Positions 45,901 to 58,000 of a stretch of 64,000 nt of DNA are shown here, piece after piece. The stretch covers positions 6,512,501 to 6,576,500 of the forward strand of contig CM038925.1 of NCBI GenBank assembly GCA_021904315.1. The letters are read 5' to 3'. Under the pieces are notes generated by a model. The model had not been told where the DNA came from and did no database searches. It was given only the letters and a program-made list of their open reading frames with translations. The position numbers and the translations under genes were made by a program. Source of the stretch: Sphagnum magellanicum. Taxonomy: Eukaryota; Streptophyta; Sphagnopsida; Sphagnales; Sphagnaceae. Position 1 is the stretch's first letter. The number at the start of each line of letters is the position of its first letter.

Positions 45901-48375
45901 ACGTAGGGGAGTACGTTCGAGCAATACGTGCATTAACTCCGAGCACACCTACAGCCCCATCTAATGAGACCATGGGAATCCTTCGTCTTCTCCACCCACC
46001 TGCTAAAGTTGATTTCCCCCCTTTTGTTAATGATGTCCATCCTAAGACAGAGGTTATTTTAAATTAGGAGCAATTTGTTTTTGCCTTGGCTCATTCACGT
46101 CTTTCTTCCGATGGCCCTTTCGAATATGGTGTATGAACTTTTATGAAATTGTTTTGTCCCAAATGATTTTGCGAATGGTTTTAACCTCTTTTTCGAGGTA
46201 TGTGGGCACATTGTTCAAAATCATGTTCCACCTTTAGTATCACGTTTGTTTTTTGCATTTCGACTCTTAACATTGGAGAAGCAGTTTGGAAAAATACATC
46301 CCATCACGATTAGTGATGTGACCTATCGTTTAATTGTCCGCACTCTAGCTATTCAGTTTAGGAATATTCTTGCAGAACATTTTAATCCTCATCAATTTGG
46401 TGTAATGATTCATGGTGGGTGTGGGACAATGGTTCACAACATTCGAACGATGTTAAATTTGCACCCAAATTGGGTGGTGCTACAGGTGGATGTCCATAAC
46501 ACCTTCAATTCAATGTCATAATCAACCATTTTTCAAGAGTTATGGTCTTTGTTTGGTTTTTTGTATCAATTCTTCCCATTTGTTTGACAATTATATGCAC
46601 ACCCATCCTCACAATATTTTTCCCAAGTTTTTTTTCATGGGGATTTCATAGTCATTTTGTTAGAATTAAATACATAACAGCGTGACCTATTAGGAGGAAC
46701 ATTGTTTGTTCTAGCTCACCTTTGCACTCTTCGCCTTACAACAACAACCCACCCTACTTGTGTTTTCCCTTCCTTGGCGGATGATACACATATAGTAGGT
46801 CCTGCATTAGATGTGGTTCCTATGTTTTTACGATTACATGAATTATCAACATTAAGTCTTTCAGTGCAACCAATGAAATGTGTAATTTGGTCTCTTCAAG
46901 GGCTGGACCACTCTATATCATTTCCTTTTAACTTTCTTATTCCCGACACAAATTTTCATATTTTGGGTGCACTAGTGGGATCTACATCATTTATTGAATT
47001 GTTTATGGCCAAGGCTCGCCACAAGGATTTCAAGACAAAATCTAGTTTCCCTATGTTTACAAATCTTCATGTGGCTTTTGCAATGCTTTTGTTGTGTTAT
47101 GCCCAACATTGGGGCTACTTGCTTTGTGTAATGTTCCCATCTCCTGATATTTTGCAACATTATGTTGAGTTTGATATTCGTACCATAATTACATTGAAGA
47201 AATTACTTGTTGCAAGATCTTTTGGTGGTTCTACCAGTCATCTAGTTTGTCATTAGGCCATTATTCCTAGTTTTTTGAACAAGCTTAGCCTCCCTTTTGT
47301 GGTTCGAACTACTACCCCCACATTCTTGGGGTGTTAAAACATTGATCGTTCCTACACTTGTCCTTTGTTTCCAGCAGGATGATCACCCCATTCTTCTTGA
47401 TATAATAACACATGTTGAAACTGGCACTTCCTTGTTCCGAATGGCACTACGAGATGTCTAAACCATGTTACCCCAAGGTGTACACCCTCATGTCCCACCT
47501 TTTGAGAACCTAGTGGTTCAATTTTACCCCCAATTGAAGGCTTCTTTAATGGATAACTTACACAAGTAGGAATTTGTTTCCCTTCTAGTAAACATTCCTT
47601 CGGATATCGTGTGAAGACATCTCTATTCATGTGCAAGTCCAAGGGCAAGCACTTGATTATTAGCTCGTCCTTCCACACTAGCTTCCATTTATCATTGGTC
47701 CACTTTCTTACAGCACTACATACCCGTTTTGGCTTGCCACATCCTACAAATTGCACACCTTTCACGATGTCAATGTGGTCATACCATTGATGATCTAAAT
47801 ACCCATTTGTTTTGATGCCCCTGTGGGAATGAGCATATAGTAGCCCATGACGCACTTTAGGATACTATTATAGTTATTATTTTGGAGAGCGGAACACATG
47901 TTTAGAAGGAAGTTTCCCACCTTTTCCATCACCACACTTGATGACAAGTGGATATTCTTATTACTAGAAATGGCGTCCGTACTTTGATAGACATTGTTAT
48001 TATTAATTTGACTTGCACAAATATGGTGTAGTGGACATGCAACGACAATTGTTGCTGAGGAGAAGACATGATCTTACGTTAAATGAGCACCAAACAATGA
48101 TTTCATTCCCCTTGCTATTGAGACGTATGGGTATCTTCATTTTCGTTTTGATTCATTCCTAATTGCATGTGCACAAAACACTATCATGTGTCATCAACAA
48201 TTTTCTTTAATCCCCTTGATATTCATTTCCCACTATCGACAACGTGTGTCCATAGCCCTGCAATGTGCGCAAGCCATAACAATTTTTCAGTGGGCTACTA
48301 CATTTGGTTAGGGTTCCTCGTCTCTTCCACACATCATAATTAATGCACTTTCGTCATTAACCAATTTGTGGTAAA
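45900..48375 (+). pseudogene. LINE-type non-LTR retrotransposon ORF2 remnant
   Basis: In broken + frames one reads VRAIRALTPSTPTAPSNET, ALAHSRLSSDGPFEYG and ISDVTYRLIVRTLAIQF, then HFNPHQFGVMIHGGCGTM and WVVLQVDVHNTFNSMS (RT palm), with the catalytic A-D-D box as LADDTHIVG (Asp codons 46780-46785). The thumb follows, then a C-terminal Cys/His motif CQCGHTIDDLNTHLF near 47770 and KEVSHLFHHHT, HYRQRVSIALQCAQAI to about 48330. At least ten stops or frameshifts are seen. Two long open stretches remain (46246-46521, 46702-47256). Non-LTR RT of a family common in plant genomes; inactive. The 5' endonuclease part and poly(A) tail are not found. Confidence 0.85.
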
Positions 48376-48956
48376 TGATAACATTTTTGCCATGTTCATT
48401 TCACATGCCACAAACATAAGAAAATGGCAATGTTTAGCCATATAGTCCTACAAGAAAGAAAATGCATTATATATGAAATTTGGTAGATTTAAATACAATC
48501 AATGTTGATGCATGTTACATCCATGGGGGCAAATGACATGCATAATAGATAGTTGGCAATTTGTTGAATAGAAAGGGGGAAAGGATAAAGATTTTACTTG
48601 ATGTAGTTGATTTCCCCTCAGGCACAATTAACAATGAAAACATTGGGATGCCATGATGGGTGAGTATTATGAATGCTTTCATTCAAAACATGCATCCATG
48701 GTGTTGAATCCTGTTGTTGACATCATGATGTGATGCATTATGTTATAGGAATGCCATTGTGCCATTGGTTAAACACCAGCATGGTATAAAGGGGGAACTA
48801 CCACAATTCACAATAGAGATATGTTAGTTAAACATTGACAAGAAATGTAATGAATGATCTATTAACAATTTCAAATTTCTACATGTATTTTGTTTATGTA
48901 TGTTCATTTGTTTTATTAATGTTTCAATAACATTAGATTACATATACACTAGTGTA
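48376..48956. other. AT-rich DNA between LINE and MULE remnants
   Basis: No readable coding on either strand. It may contain the 3' end of the LINE and the rest of the MULE transposase, but neither could be followed. Confidence 0.35.
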
Positions 48957-50423
48957 TTAGATCACGTGTGCATGTATTATGTATCGGACATAATGTATCA
49001 CCTTTTTTTCATTTGTCCCAAAGGTTGCATCAACTCCAACACCTTCTTGGTGCCCATGTTCAATCATCATCTGCCTTTGCCATGGTGTTTGGATACCCAA
49101 AGTGAAAGGCATGTTTTGCCCAATGAGACCACCATCCACCTCTACCCTAGTTTCTTGATAGTAAAACATTGAGTTGGTGTTTTGTTGAACCCACATATGC
49201 ACACTTTTTGCATCGTTCTTATGTAGTTGGTATGTTTCTTGAGCCAATTTCCTAAACAACACCTTGACATATTGCTCAGTGAGGAACATTTTTTTTTCAA
49301 CTCACATGTCTTTAACATGACGTTCTTCACATGTTGCTTATGTTTTGCCATAGTTTGAGACACTGTGAGTCCAAGCCTTAATTATTTCATCACAAAATCC
49401 TCGATTTGTTTTGATAAATGTGTAACAAATGCATATCTATCACCCATATTCAAATCCCCATGGACATGTAGACCATCTTGATTAACGTGCATTACAACAA
49501 AAGGTGTCCCTGTACGCCAAATGATTTCATTGGATTTTGAATGAATTCATTGGTTGTAATGAATAGGGACCAGTGAAGATGAATGAATTCACTGGTCTAA
49601 TAAACAGGGACTCGTGAATTGCACCCACATTTTGTAGTAGTGATGATTTCATTGAATGAAACATAACTTTAATACATGTTTGAGCAAATATGATGTCTTA
49701 ATGGTGAATTCGGTTCTACATCCTTTTTTTTATAGAACCACCCCATTTGTTCTTGAATCTTGTGTGCCTTTGCAGCCTATCCCTAATGGGATTACTTTTC
49801 CATTGATGTCCAATTGTTTTGGAGTTGCATTGTGGTTTTGTGTAATATTTTTCATAACATTTGTGAGATCATTGGGACCATATTGACATTGGTACCTATA
49901 AACAACCAACCAACCAAATTTGTGCTACTTATGAACATATATTACATTATAAAACATACAATAAGTCACATATTTCATGTTTGCAAACTAGTAAAATTAA
50001 TTCATTAGATGGTGAACATCACATCTAAACATGTATAATACGTATGCAAATCTTGGTGCATAAATGTAATAGAGGGCAAAATTTGAACCTTGAAAACTCG
50101 AAAGAATTATCTATTTGCAGTTGTTACAAATCATTGTCAAGGTGGATGATGCGTTTTTTGCAAAGTAAGTGACATTGTCCATCGTCTTTACCTTTTTCAC
50201 CAACTATGAAATCTAACACTCAAATTGTGGGGATGAATGTAACTTCAACAAAACGAGGGCCTTGTTGCATCCCAGTGTGTCGAATGATAATTTCTCGCAT
50301 CAAATTTTCATGATCAAAAGGCCCATCTAGTGGTGTTTGAATTACATTTTTTAATGCATGTAGTTCAACTTGATCGCCATGTTCATACAACGGCAAATTC
50401 CCCTCCATGCCTACAAAAACCAT
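48957..50423 (-). pseudogene. MULE-type transposase remnant
   Basis: Minus-strand pieces run from 50423 down. MEGNLPLYEHGDQVELHALK through PRFVEVTFIPT leads past a stop to GEKGKDDGQCHLLCKKR (about 50130). Then PNDLTNVMKNITQNHNATPK and GVVL-stop-KKGCRTEFTIKT (49886-49660). Then FLTEQYVKVLFRKLAQETYQ, MWVQQNTNSMFYYQE, MPFTLGIQTPWQRQMMIEHG and GVGVDATFGTNEKK (49289-48960). The last motif, D-A-T-F-G-T-N, is the first-Asp region of MULE/FAR1-like DDE transposases. Stops, a frameshift near 49290 and an inserted short CACTA-like element (49490-49642) show it is dead. The remaining DDE domain is not readable. Confidence 0.72.
49490..49642. mobile_element. Short CACTA-like MITE inside the MULE remnant
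   Basis: It starts CATTACAACAAAA (49490) and ends TTTTGTAGTAGTG (49630-49642), whose complement is CACTACTACAAAA. About 153 bp long, internally rich in GAATGAATTCATTGG-type palindromes and paired GGGAC/GTCCC words. Flanking triplets are GTG and ATG, a 2-of-3 match, so the 3-bp duplication is imperfect. It interrupts the MULE reading. The TIRs differ from the 5.6-kb CACTA element. Confidence 0.5.
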
Positions 50424-50739
50424 TGTAAAAGATATTAGTTTCTATGCACCTTACATTCAGATTGTGATAATCAACATACAATGAATTCAAAACATGGTAA
50501 ATCTTTGACTTACATAGAATTAGGTCACAATGGCATGTGAAAAATTTGTAAAAATGTCAAAAGAATGCTTCAAAACACCCTTGGAATAACACAAGAAAAT
50601 CATGTGAAGAGGAAGTTCATGTTAAGTTTGATATGCAAAAGCTTGAAAAATGTAACCCTAAACCTTAATATGCAAGTTGGAAGTTCAACATATATCTATA
50701 ATAGATTAAAAATATCAACTATTTAAAATCAAAACATGG

Positions 50740-52330
50740 CGAGAAATGTGTAACATCTGTCAATTTTCCCATACATAGAGATTTTTTTCTCAAGTGTCAA
50801 ATACCAATAATGCATTCAATGTATTATTCACACCACATGTTAGTAGCATAGTGATGCATTTTGGTTTAATTAATTATTTTTTTACATTACCCGTACACTT
50901 TGAAAAGTAGCAACCACTTGTCCACTTATTTTGGAAAAATTCCCGCCCTTTCTATGTTTAGACGGACTATAAATTTTTTAGTTTATCAATAGATCATTAA
51001 TGTATCAACAAATCTTTAGTATGTTAATAGCACATGGTTAATAATAGTTAGTTATAATATAAAAACTAATGGTAAATGTGTACTAAGTGTCAAATTTTCA
51101 TATGTAAAAGTTTATTTCTCAAGTGTGAAAATACGTTTATAATACATTCAATGTATTGTTCACACCACATCTTATTAATGGTGCATTTCAATTGAATTAA
51201 TTATTTTTGATTTTATTTGTACACTTTGAAACATGGCAACCTATTGTCGATTTATTTTTTTAAAGTTGATGTTTTTTCTATGTTTAGATAAGTTGGAAAA
51301 TCTTGAATGCATTAAAAAGTTTTAGTGTACCAATAGATCATTAATGTATTAATAAATCTTTAGTGTACTATCAGTGACATATGGTTAATAATAATTAATT
51401 ATAATAAAAAATGATTGTAAATGTATATTAGGTGTCAAATGTTCATATGTAAGGTTTATTTTTCAAGTGTGAAAATATGTTTATGATACACTCAATGTTG
51501 CTCACATCACATCTTGAAAATAAATAAATTTTTTAAAACAAAATTAACAATTGTTTTGCCTTACTCATAAACTTGGAAATGTGACAACCTTTTGTCCATT
51601 TGTTTTTTTAAATTCTTGGTCTTTTTATGTTTAGAAGGGTTGAAAAAATCTTAGTGTATCAAAAGATCATTAGTGTATCAACACATCATTAATGTATCAA
51701 TAAAATTTTAGTGTATTAATGACATATGGTTAATAATAATTAGTTATTATTGAAAATGAGTAAATGCATATTAGGTGTCAAATTTTCATATGTAAGGTTT
51801 ATTTCTCAAGTGTGAAAATATGTTTATGATACATTCAATGTATTGCTCACATCACATTTTGATAATAGATTATGGGTTTTTTTACTAAATTAACAATTAT
51901 TTTACTTGACCTATAAACTTGGAAATGTGGCCCACCTCTTGTCCTTCTATTTTGAAAAATTTCTTGTTTTTTTTCTATATTTAAATATGTTGAAAAATCC
52001 TTAATGTATTAATAAATCTTTGGTGCATAAAAAAAATGGTAAATTATAGTTATTTATGACAAAAAAATGTTGTTAAATGTATGTTAGGTGTCAAGTTTTC
52101 ATATGTAATCATTTATTTTTCAAGTGTGAAATATTAATAATACATTCAATGTATTGTTCACATGTGTGTCAACAGTAAATTAATGGTTAGGTACTAAATT
52201 AATAATTATTGTACCTTACCCATAAACTTAGAAATATTATAATATCTTATCCATATATTTTCAAAATTTAATGTACTAATATTTTTTGATACATTAACAA
52301 TTACAGTATAGTAAACAAACATTTAGATGT
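50740..52330. repeat. Tandem repeat of about 340 bp, five units
   Basis: The anchor CATTCAATGTATTGTTCACA, with variants, occurs at 50813, 51145, 51489, 51832 and 52143, giving spacings of 332, 344, 343 and 311 bp. Each unit also has CTCAAGTGTGAAAATATG, a GTGTCAAATTTTCATATGTA block, a CTTGTCCATTTATTTT-like block and TAATGTATCAATAAATC. Units differ by about 15-25% by eye, so the array is not recent. No coding. Confidence 0.85.
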
Positions 52331-52544
52331 TCATCTATAAAGTTCTTTTATGCATGTAGGCATTTAAAAAAAATTCCCACCCTTCCTTACACAATACATA
52401 TGTACCATAGGATTTATGTTGATGATATAACATGATGCACGATGACATAATGCATGATGGAATATGATACATTGATAGATTACCATTTCGATACACAACG
52501 AAGTGAATTTTTTTTTACTAGTACTCCTTATGATATTTATTGCT

Positions 52545-52817
52545 TAAAATATTTCATCATGCAAAAATAAAATCTTCAAAAAAAATAATCCTCTAAAAGA
52601 AACCAAAATCCTTCAAGATGCATATTATAAACTCTATAATTATTAATCTCAAGTTTCAACACAAACCAAAATATATCATCTTTCATATAAAAATCCTCAT
52701 ATAAAAACAGACCTACTACTACTACTACCTAAGGGTCAAAATCCCTTAAGCTACTATATAGCCTATAATGAATCTAAACACAATATCCTTGCCTTGGTAG
52801 GCAAGGCCAACAAATTG
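52545..52817 (-). repeat. Dispersed repeat, copy 2 (inverted partner at 23450-23695)
   Basis: It aligns to 23450-23695 on the opposite strand across its length. This copy has a (CTA)n expansion at about 52709-52723 where copy 1 reads CCTAGGTAGGAGG. It lies just upstream of the Hikeshi promoter region, so it may mark the boundary of that gene's space. Confidence 0.8.
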
Positions 52818-53136
52818 GTCAAAGGAGGTAGAACAAGGGCTTTACACTCAACAAGGGCCTTGGGCGAGGGCACAATCAGAGTTTGAGCACCACCACCTCG
52901 GCAGCGAACGGCCGCCTCAGGCATTACCCTTATTCTGGGAACACCCTCGACCTTGGGCCTTTACCAAGTTTAACATTTAACCGAGGTTAAATGTTGCCCA
53001 CTAGGAGGTCTCACTCAAGAAGGTGAGAGAAGGTACCAGCCAGCTGCCTGAGTCAGCCCAGCAGTGAAGAAACAGCCCGGTGTTGTTGTTGTTGTACGGG
53101 TATCCATACGGACACCAAAGCCCCCGCCGGTTATCA

Positions 53137-53445
53137 GGGAACATTCTAGAAGAGGCCTGTCCTTTGAGTGAGAGAGAGAGAGAGGGGGGACGGGTTTCCT
53201 ATTATTTGGTCTCTTTTAAAAAAAATAAAAATAAAATTAAACGAGCGAACAAAGAACGGCCCAGAGAACCAGGGTTCGTGATTGAGAACCTCCGGTTCTT
53301 TGACAGCTTAGAAGGATTCTAGAACAGACTTGCCTTTGCGAAGGGGATTGTGTGAGACTTGTCTTGTTTTGAGTGGGTGTGGGGGGGGGGTGGGCCGTCA
53401 TTGAGAACCCCCGGTTCTTTGACTATTGTCAGAAGATTCTAGAAG
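53137..53445 (+). promoter_or_regulatory. Heat-shock element cluster in a duplicated block upstream of the Hikeshi gene
   Basis: GAAcaTTCtaGAA at 53139-53151 and GAAgaTTCtaGAA at 53432-53444 are perfect three-box heat-shock elements (GAAnnTTCnnGAA). TTCtaGAA at 53317-53324 is a two-box site with an off-phase GAA at 53311. The second and third sites lie in a duplicated segment (about 53280-53324 and 53397-53444) sharing ATTGAGAACC, CCGGTTCTTTGAC and GATTCTAGAA. HSF factors bind such sites. Distance to the ATG is 1.8-2.1 kb, but a 5' UTR intron probably brings the transcription start much nearer. The factor binding is inferred. Confidence 0.6.
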
Positions 53446-55204
53446 TGATAATTTATTTTTGTTTCCTTCAGTTCTTTTGTTTGGGGGGGGGGCTGGGATG
53501 GAGTCTTGTTGCTCCCCTGGGCCAGGCAGCTTGTGGCTTGCTCTCCTCACATTACCACCATTTGAGCTCCTCACTGGCTTGCCTCTTCCCAATGCTGCTT
53601 CTTCTGTTGTTATGTTTTTCTTCTTACACTTGACTTCTTCTACCTTCAATTGTTCTTTTGCTGGTTGCTGAATTTTTTTTTTGTTTTTTTTTTTGGTTTG
53701 GTTTGGTTTTTCCTTTTTCTTTGTTTGTTTGTTTGTTTCTTTTTTTTGTTTCTTTTGTTCTTGGGTTTTGGTGGGATTTGGAGTGTTATAGTCTTGGTTT
53801 TGTTTTAGGGGAGTTGTGTTTTTGCTTGTGCTGTTGTCACAACAACAACAGCTTTCCAGACGAAAATTCGCACTTCTTCTTCGTTTTGTTGCGCAGTTTG
53901 TAGGTTGTCTCTTTCTTCTTGTCCTCCTCTTACCTTGAAATTTTCTAGGCAGAATTTGGGAGTTCTGTTTGACTGTCTGTCTGTCTGGGGTTTTTCGGTA
54001 ATACCCATATCAAGGTTGGTCTCGAATCTAGAAAGCCTTTCATCATCTCTAGCTCTTTTGTGTTTACTCTTTTTGTAAGTAAAGCATCGCAGGCTGCTTT
54101 TGTTAGATTTTGTCCGCTTGAATATTGGATACTGCCTTTGTCTGTGGTTCTTGCAGTTGAGATCTTTACCCATTTCCCTTTTTTTCTATTTTCCTTTCTT
54201 TCCATCCCTTCTCACAATTCCTCCCTATTGAATTTTTTTGTGGATTTGTTGTCTACCAACACTTAGCCGCCGCCGCCGCCGCCGCCGCCGAGTCTGTGAG
54301 CACAATGATTACAAGTAGCCGAAACATGTGAGAAACATGTGCACCTCCAAATCTTTCTCTCTCTCTCTTCATGGACTTTTCAAGACGCAAGGCCGCAATT
54401 TTCTTCTTGGGTAGCTAGCGCTTTTTCAAAGCATTTCCCTAGGACTCACGGTTTTGGCTCCTCAAAGAAGATCTCCTCTTGCAGTGCGGATGATTGCAAA
54501 CTCCGCAGCAGCAGGTATAAAGCTCAGCACTAATTTTTTTCCGGAGTTCAGATCTTGCTTGCAAGTATGGTGAACTTGCATATGAATTGTGCAATCCCAC
54601 TGTAAACTCTTGAGCTTTAATCTCATATGTTGCTGATTCATTCCTTTTCCAATTTAGGGTTTTACAGGGACTGAAGATGTTTTGGGGTTTTTTCCCCTCT
54701 TGAAAGGAGTCTTATGTGAACTGATCATCTCACTCATTGTGTATTCTACAGGATAATATTCTAAGCTTTTGCAGCATCTTTGTTGTTGACAACGCACTTC
54801 TGGGCAGTGGGTACATGATGGATTCTAAAACACCAGCCCAGATATTCATCCCAAGGTCTTCTGGTGTGTTACCCTAGTGCCCACACACACACATCCATTT
54901 TGTTGTGACTTGTCTTCTTTCTTCTGCAATTCACAAGATTGAGCTTGAGATTGAGCAGACACTCAACATCATGAAATCAAGCTTGCAAAAATACTGTGAA
55001 GAGTATTGATTTCCAGCAATTGAGTGTTTGTAGCAATTATGAATTGTACAATTTGGAGCTTTGATGGACAAGGTTTGTTACATCCGATTGCTCATAAATG
55101 GTTTGGTAGCAAAAGAGAATTGAGAGAGAAGATCACAAACCCTTCTGGAAGGAAATAAGGAAGACAGATAATTTACTTGTTTCTGTCTCTTCTCAGATGC
55201 AGGA
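53446..55204 (+). promoter_or_regulatory. Core promoter, leader and probable 5' UTR intron of the Hikeshi gene
   Basis: T-rich and GTTT runs (53665-53760), a (GCC)8 tract at 54266-54290 and CT repeats (54355-54368) resemble plant leader sequence. TTTCTGTCTCTTCTCAG ending at 55196 is an excellent splice acceptor 8 bases before the ATG, so the coding exon is probably joined to an upstream non-coding exon. One donor candidate is AGCAG|GTATAA (about 54515). The transcription start is not determined. Confidence 0.45.
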
Positions 55205-56302
55205 ATGATTATAACTCATGGGCGGCGCCAAATCAGGCCAATTGAGTCACCAGAGTTTGACGGGGATGCTGATGAGTCATTTACCCGGCGCAAGAAACGA
55301 GCACTTACTCGTGATTCAGACGATGGCAGGGATTCAAATATGGGAGAGATGGAGAAAATCGTTGCAAGCTTTGTTGGTCAGGAAGTACAGCAAGCTAACA
55401 TTTTTGGTGTTCTTTTCCCCAATCGGAGCTACCCACTGGATGCCTCAAACTTCAGCCAAGTTGATAGCCACCATTGGCTCTTGGACATGGACATATTTGT
55501 TGGTAAGCTTCATGGACATGGACAGTATCATCCCTAAAGCTGAATGGCTTTCAAGTCTGTCACCTTTTCCAGCACTTGAGATGTGGGGAAATACATACCA
55601 CTGATGCTCAAATCAAATTATTGTCTTTGCTTAATTCTTGGGTGCAAATTGGGTATCTTGTCCTTTTGGAATTCTGTCAGGTCTTCTGGAAATGTTGATA
55701 TTGGTTTGGTTTAAAAGAGAGAATTTGGTTAGCAGAGAGAAATATCATGCTTTTGCATACTTCAAAGATGTGGCCCAGCTTTGTTAGTTGGGAAGCTGCA
55801 CTCATTCAGATTTTGGGTGTTGGATACATGTTGTTATGCAGGTGAAGCTTATGATCAAGTTACAGAGATGTGTATATATCTGCTAAATGAGCTCTCAATT
55901 CCACCCCATAAGGCTGTAGCAGTGTACATCCAGTCGCCCTATTCTACTTTCCAGTTCCGGGGTGCTGTATATAGCTCCTGTCCATCTGCTGTTCTTTCAC
56001 TGCTGTGGCCAAACAGCAGCCAAATGCACTTGACAGAGTCAGCATCCCCCCCTATCACAGCCAAAATTGGGCTGGCAATTGAAGATTTGGCAACTTTGCC
56101 CACCCTTAATGTGGGCCACTGCCGCAAAATTGAGGAAGTGGCAATGAATGTGGGTCAGAACCTGTTTAATTTCATGCAATCATCATGTAGTGTACAGGGA
56201 ACTCAGCTTGCAGTTCCTCGAGGTCTGTTTGAGCAGTGGTTCAAAAGATTTGAGGAGCGATCCAAAAGGGATTCAGAGTATTTGAAGCATGTCCTAGTTT
56301 AG
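55205..56302 (+). CDS. HKL: Hikeshi/OPI10-family protein (HSP70 nuclear import carrier homologue)
   Basis: Two exons, 55205-55502 and 55842-56302, joined in phase (G-V | G-E-A-Y-D-Q), giving 252 residues. The Hikeshi core starts at IFGVLFPNRSYPLDASNF (about residue 67) and runs through DMDIFVGEAYDQVTEMCIYL, AVYIQSPYSTFQFRGAVYSS, SPPITAKIGLAIEDLATLP, VGQNLFNFMQS and VPRGLFEQWFKRFEERSKRD, matching plant Hikeshi-like proteins end to end. Known role: Hikeshi carries HSP70 into the nucleus on heat stress through FG-nucleoporins. The core is of normal length (about 186), but 66 residues precede it, acidic and Ser-rich with a basic TRRKKRALTR; other members begin at the MFGV Met, here replaced by Ile. 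The start ATG follows a splice acceptor, so an upstream exon could alter it. Putative heat-shock elements lie upstream. Confidence 0.9.
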
Positions 56303-58000
56303 TACCATTTCTTGAGATGGTGTACAGTGTGTGACATCTCCTGAAATACATGACTGTTTAGATTCTCAAATCTGGAGTTTGTTGACCCTGACTTCAGACA
56401 TGCAGAGGACTATGCTGCATCCCACATTGGAAAAACTGCCAGTAACACTGTGAACTGTGCATCTCTATGAATGCAGTACAGTGAACTGACACATCAATGT
56501 GGGTGGTGATGGCAGTAGATAAAAATCAGGGGAATGATAACCAGCATTGAAAATGGATGATTTGGGTATATTTTGTTTCAGTGAGCAAATGGAGGTGGGA
56601 GGAGGTATCTTAGCATTACAAGGGAAGTAATTCTTCTGGGTGAAGCATTTCATGTTTTGATCCTTGTTGCAGTGCAAAGGATGGTTTACACAAAAGGTGA
56701 GGCCCTGAAATGGGTGAACTTTGGCATTGCAGATTTCACACTTCCCAATTTCATACACATTTTACCACCAGGCTTTCAAAAAGGATGTGAATGAGCTATT
56801 TTGATTGACAGATTGTTTTGACATGTTTTCCTGGATACCAAGACTCAATTGGGTTGGTAATTCTATTTTTTGAGTGCCGCAATTGAAATCCAGGATTACG
56901 GATTTTGCTACACATCTGCTCTTTCTGATGATTTTTGCATTGAAGGCTCCCCTCTTTCATTTGTGCGAATTTTATAGACAGAGGGTGTCGGTGGTGGTAC
57001 AATGCACGCAGGTGGTCTCTATTTTGAAACGTGCTGTTGTAGATGGTGAGGGTTCATCTAGGTTAGGCCTCTTTTCAAGAGGTCCTCCCCTTTCCTTATT
57101 TGATATGTTTCTTGCAACAGGAAGGGGTTAGTAAACTTGATGTTCCTCTTGTGGTCTGCCCTCTTAGATGGGGTTCATTTGTTTTCTTGGATGTGGGTCC
57201 TTCCATTTTGTTCCTTGTTTTCCCCCTTTTTTGGGTGCTTTGGGTATTTTATGGTTGGCGGGGTTTGATCACATTTTTGAAGATAGTTGACAACTTGTGA
57301 CAGCACAAAAATTGTTGCAGTTTTGCCTTTGTTATTTAGAGGACAGGGGAGGAGAAATAATTGGCACATTATTTTGAATGTGGGTGATATCTGTGAGTGC
57401 ACAAGTTTATTGCTGTTGTATCATAGGAGCACATTATGACTTGAGGGTGCCTTACACAACACAATTTCCTTCTCCTTGGAGTAGGATCTTCTGTCGATGG
57501 CAAGGGCATAGAATGCAATCTGGACCATGGGTTGTTATACATGGCAGTGCCTTCCCGAATACATTACCCACCAACTCAACTCACCATGAAAGATGGATGG
57601 TGTGTGGATAGGAAAGGATTTTTGTTTCATTCCTGTCACATAGTTGATACAACCATCCACATACAATCTCCCTACCTAGTCTGTGCCAAGTTCCTCACCT
57701 TGCTACTTAAGAAAAGGTTAATTTGCTTGCCCATAATACATATCCACTTACATTAAGAACATCTCTCTAGCCGTGCTCCATCAAACAAAAACTTTGTGCA
57801 AAAATGTTAGGCCAAAATCATTTTGCTGAGCCAAAGGAACATGTTTTAATTTCATGTCATCCAATTTTCATTTGCAGGGTTGGGTTACGTAGTGAGCCGA
57901 AGAATGCAGATGAAGATTGTGGAGCTCAAGCTTGAACTCCTAAGAATATAGGAAATGAGAACACCATGCCTTTGCAAAACTTTAGTATGGCTCTTGCCCT
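56303..58000. other. Hikeshi 3' UTR and downstream DNA
   Basis: Mixed-composition sequence without a supported ORF; the first few hundred bases are likely the 3' UTR. Open frames up to about 97 codons lack recognisable motifs. Confidence 0.4.

Noticed and set aside
47352-47855. 167-codon minus-strand open frame
   Set aside because: It is the antisense of the LINE ORF2 C-terminal region, whose + reading carries the recognisable Cys/His motif.
50740-52330. CRISPR-like regular repeats
   Set aside because: Units are about 340 bp with diverged sequence throughout, in a plant genome; this is an ordinary tandem repeat.
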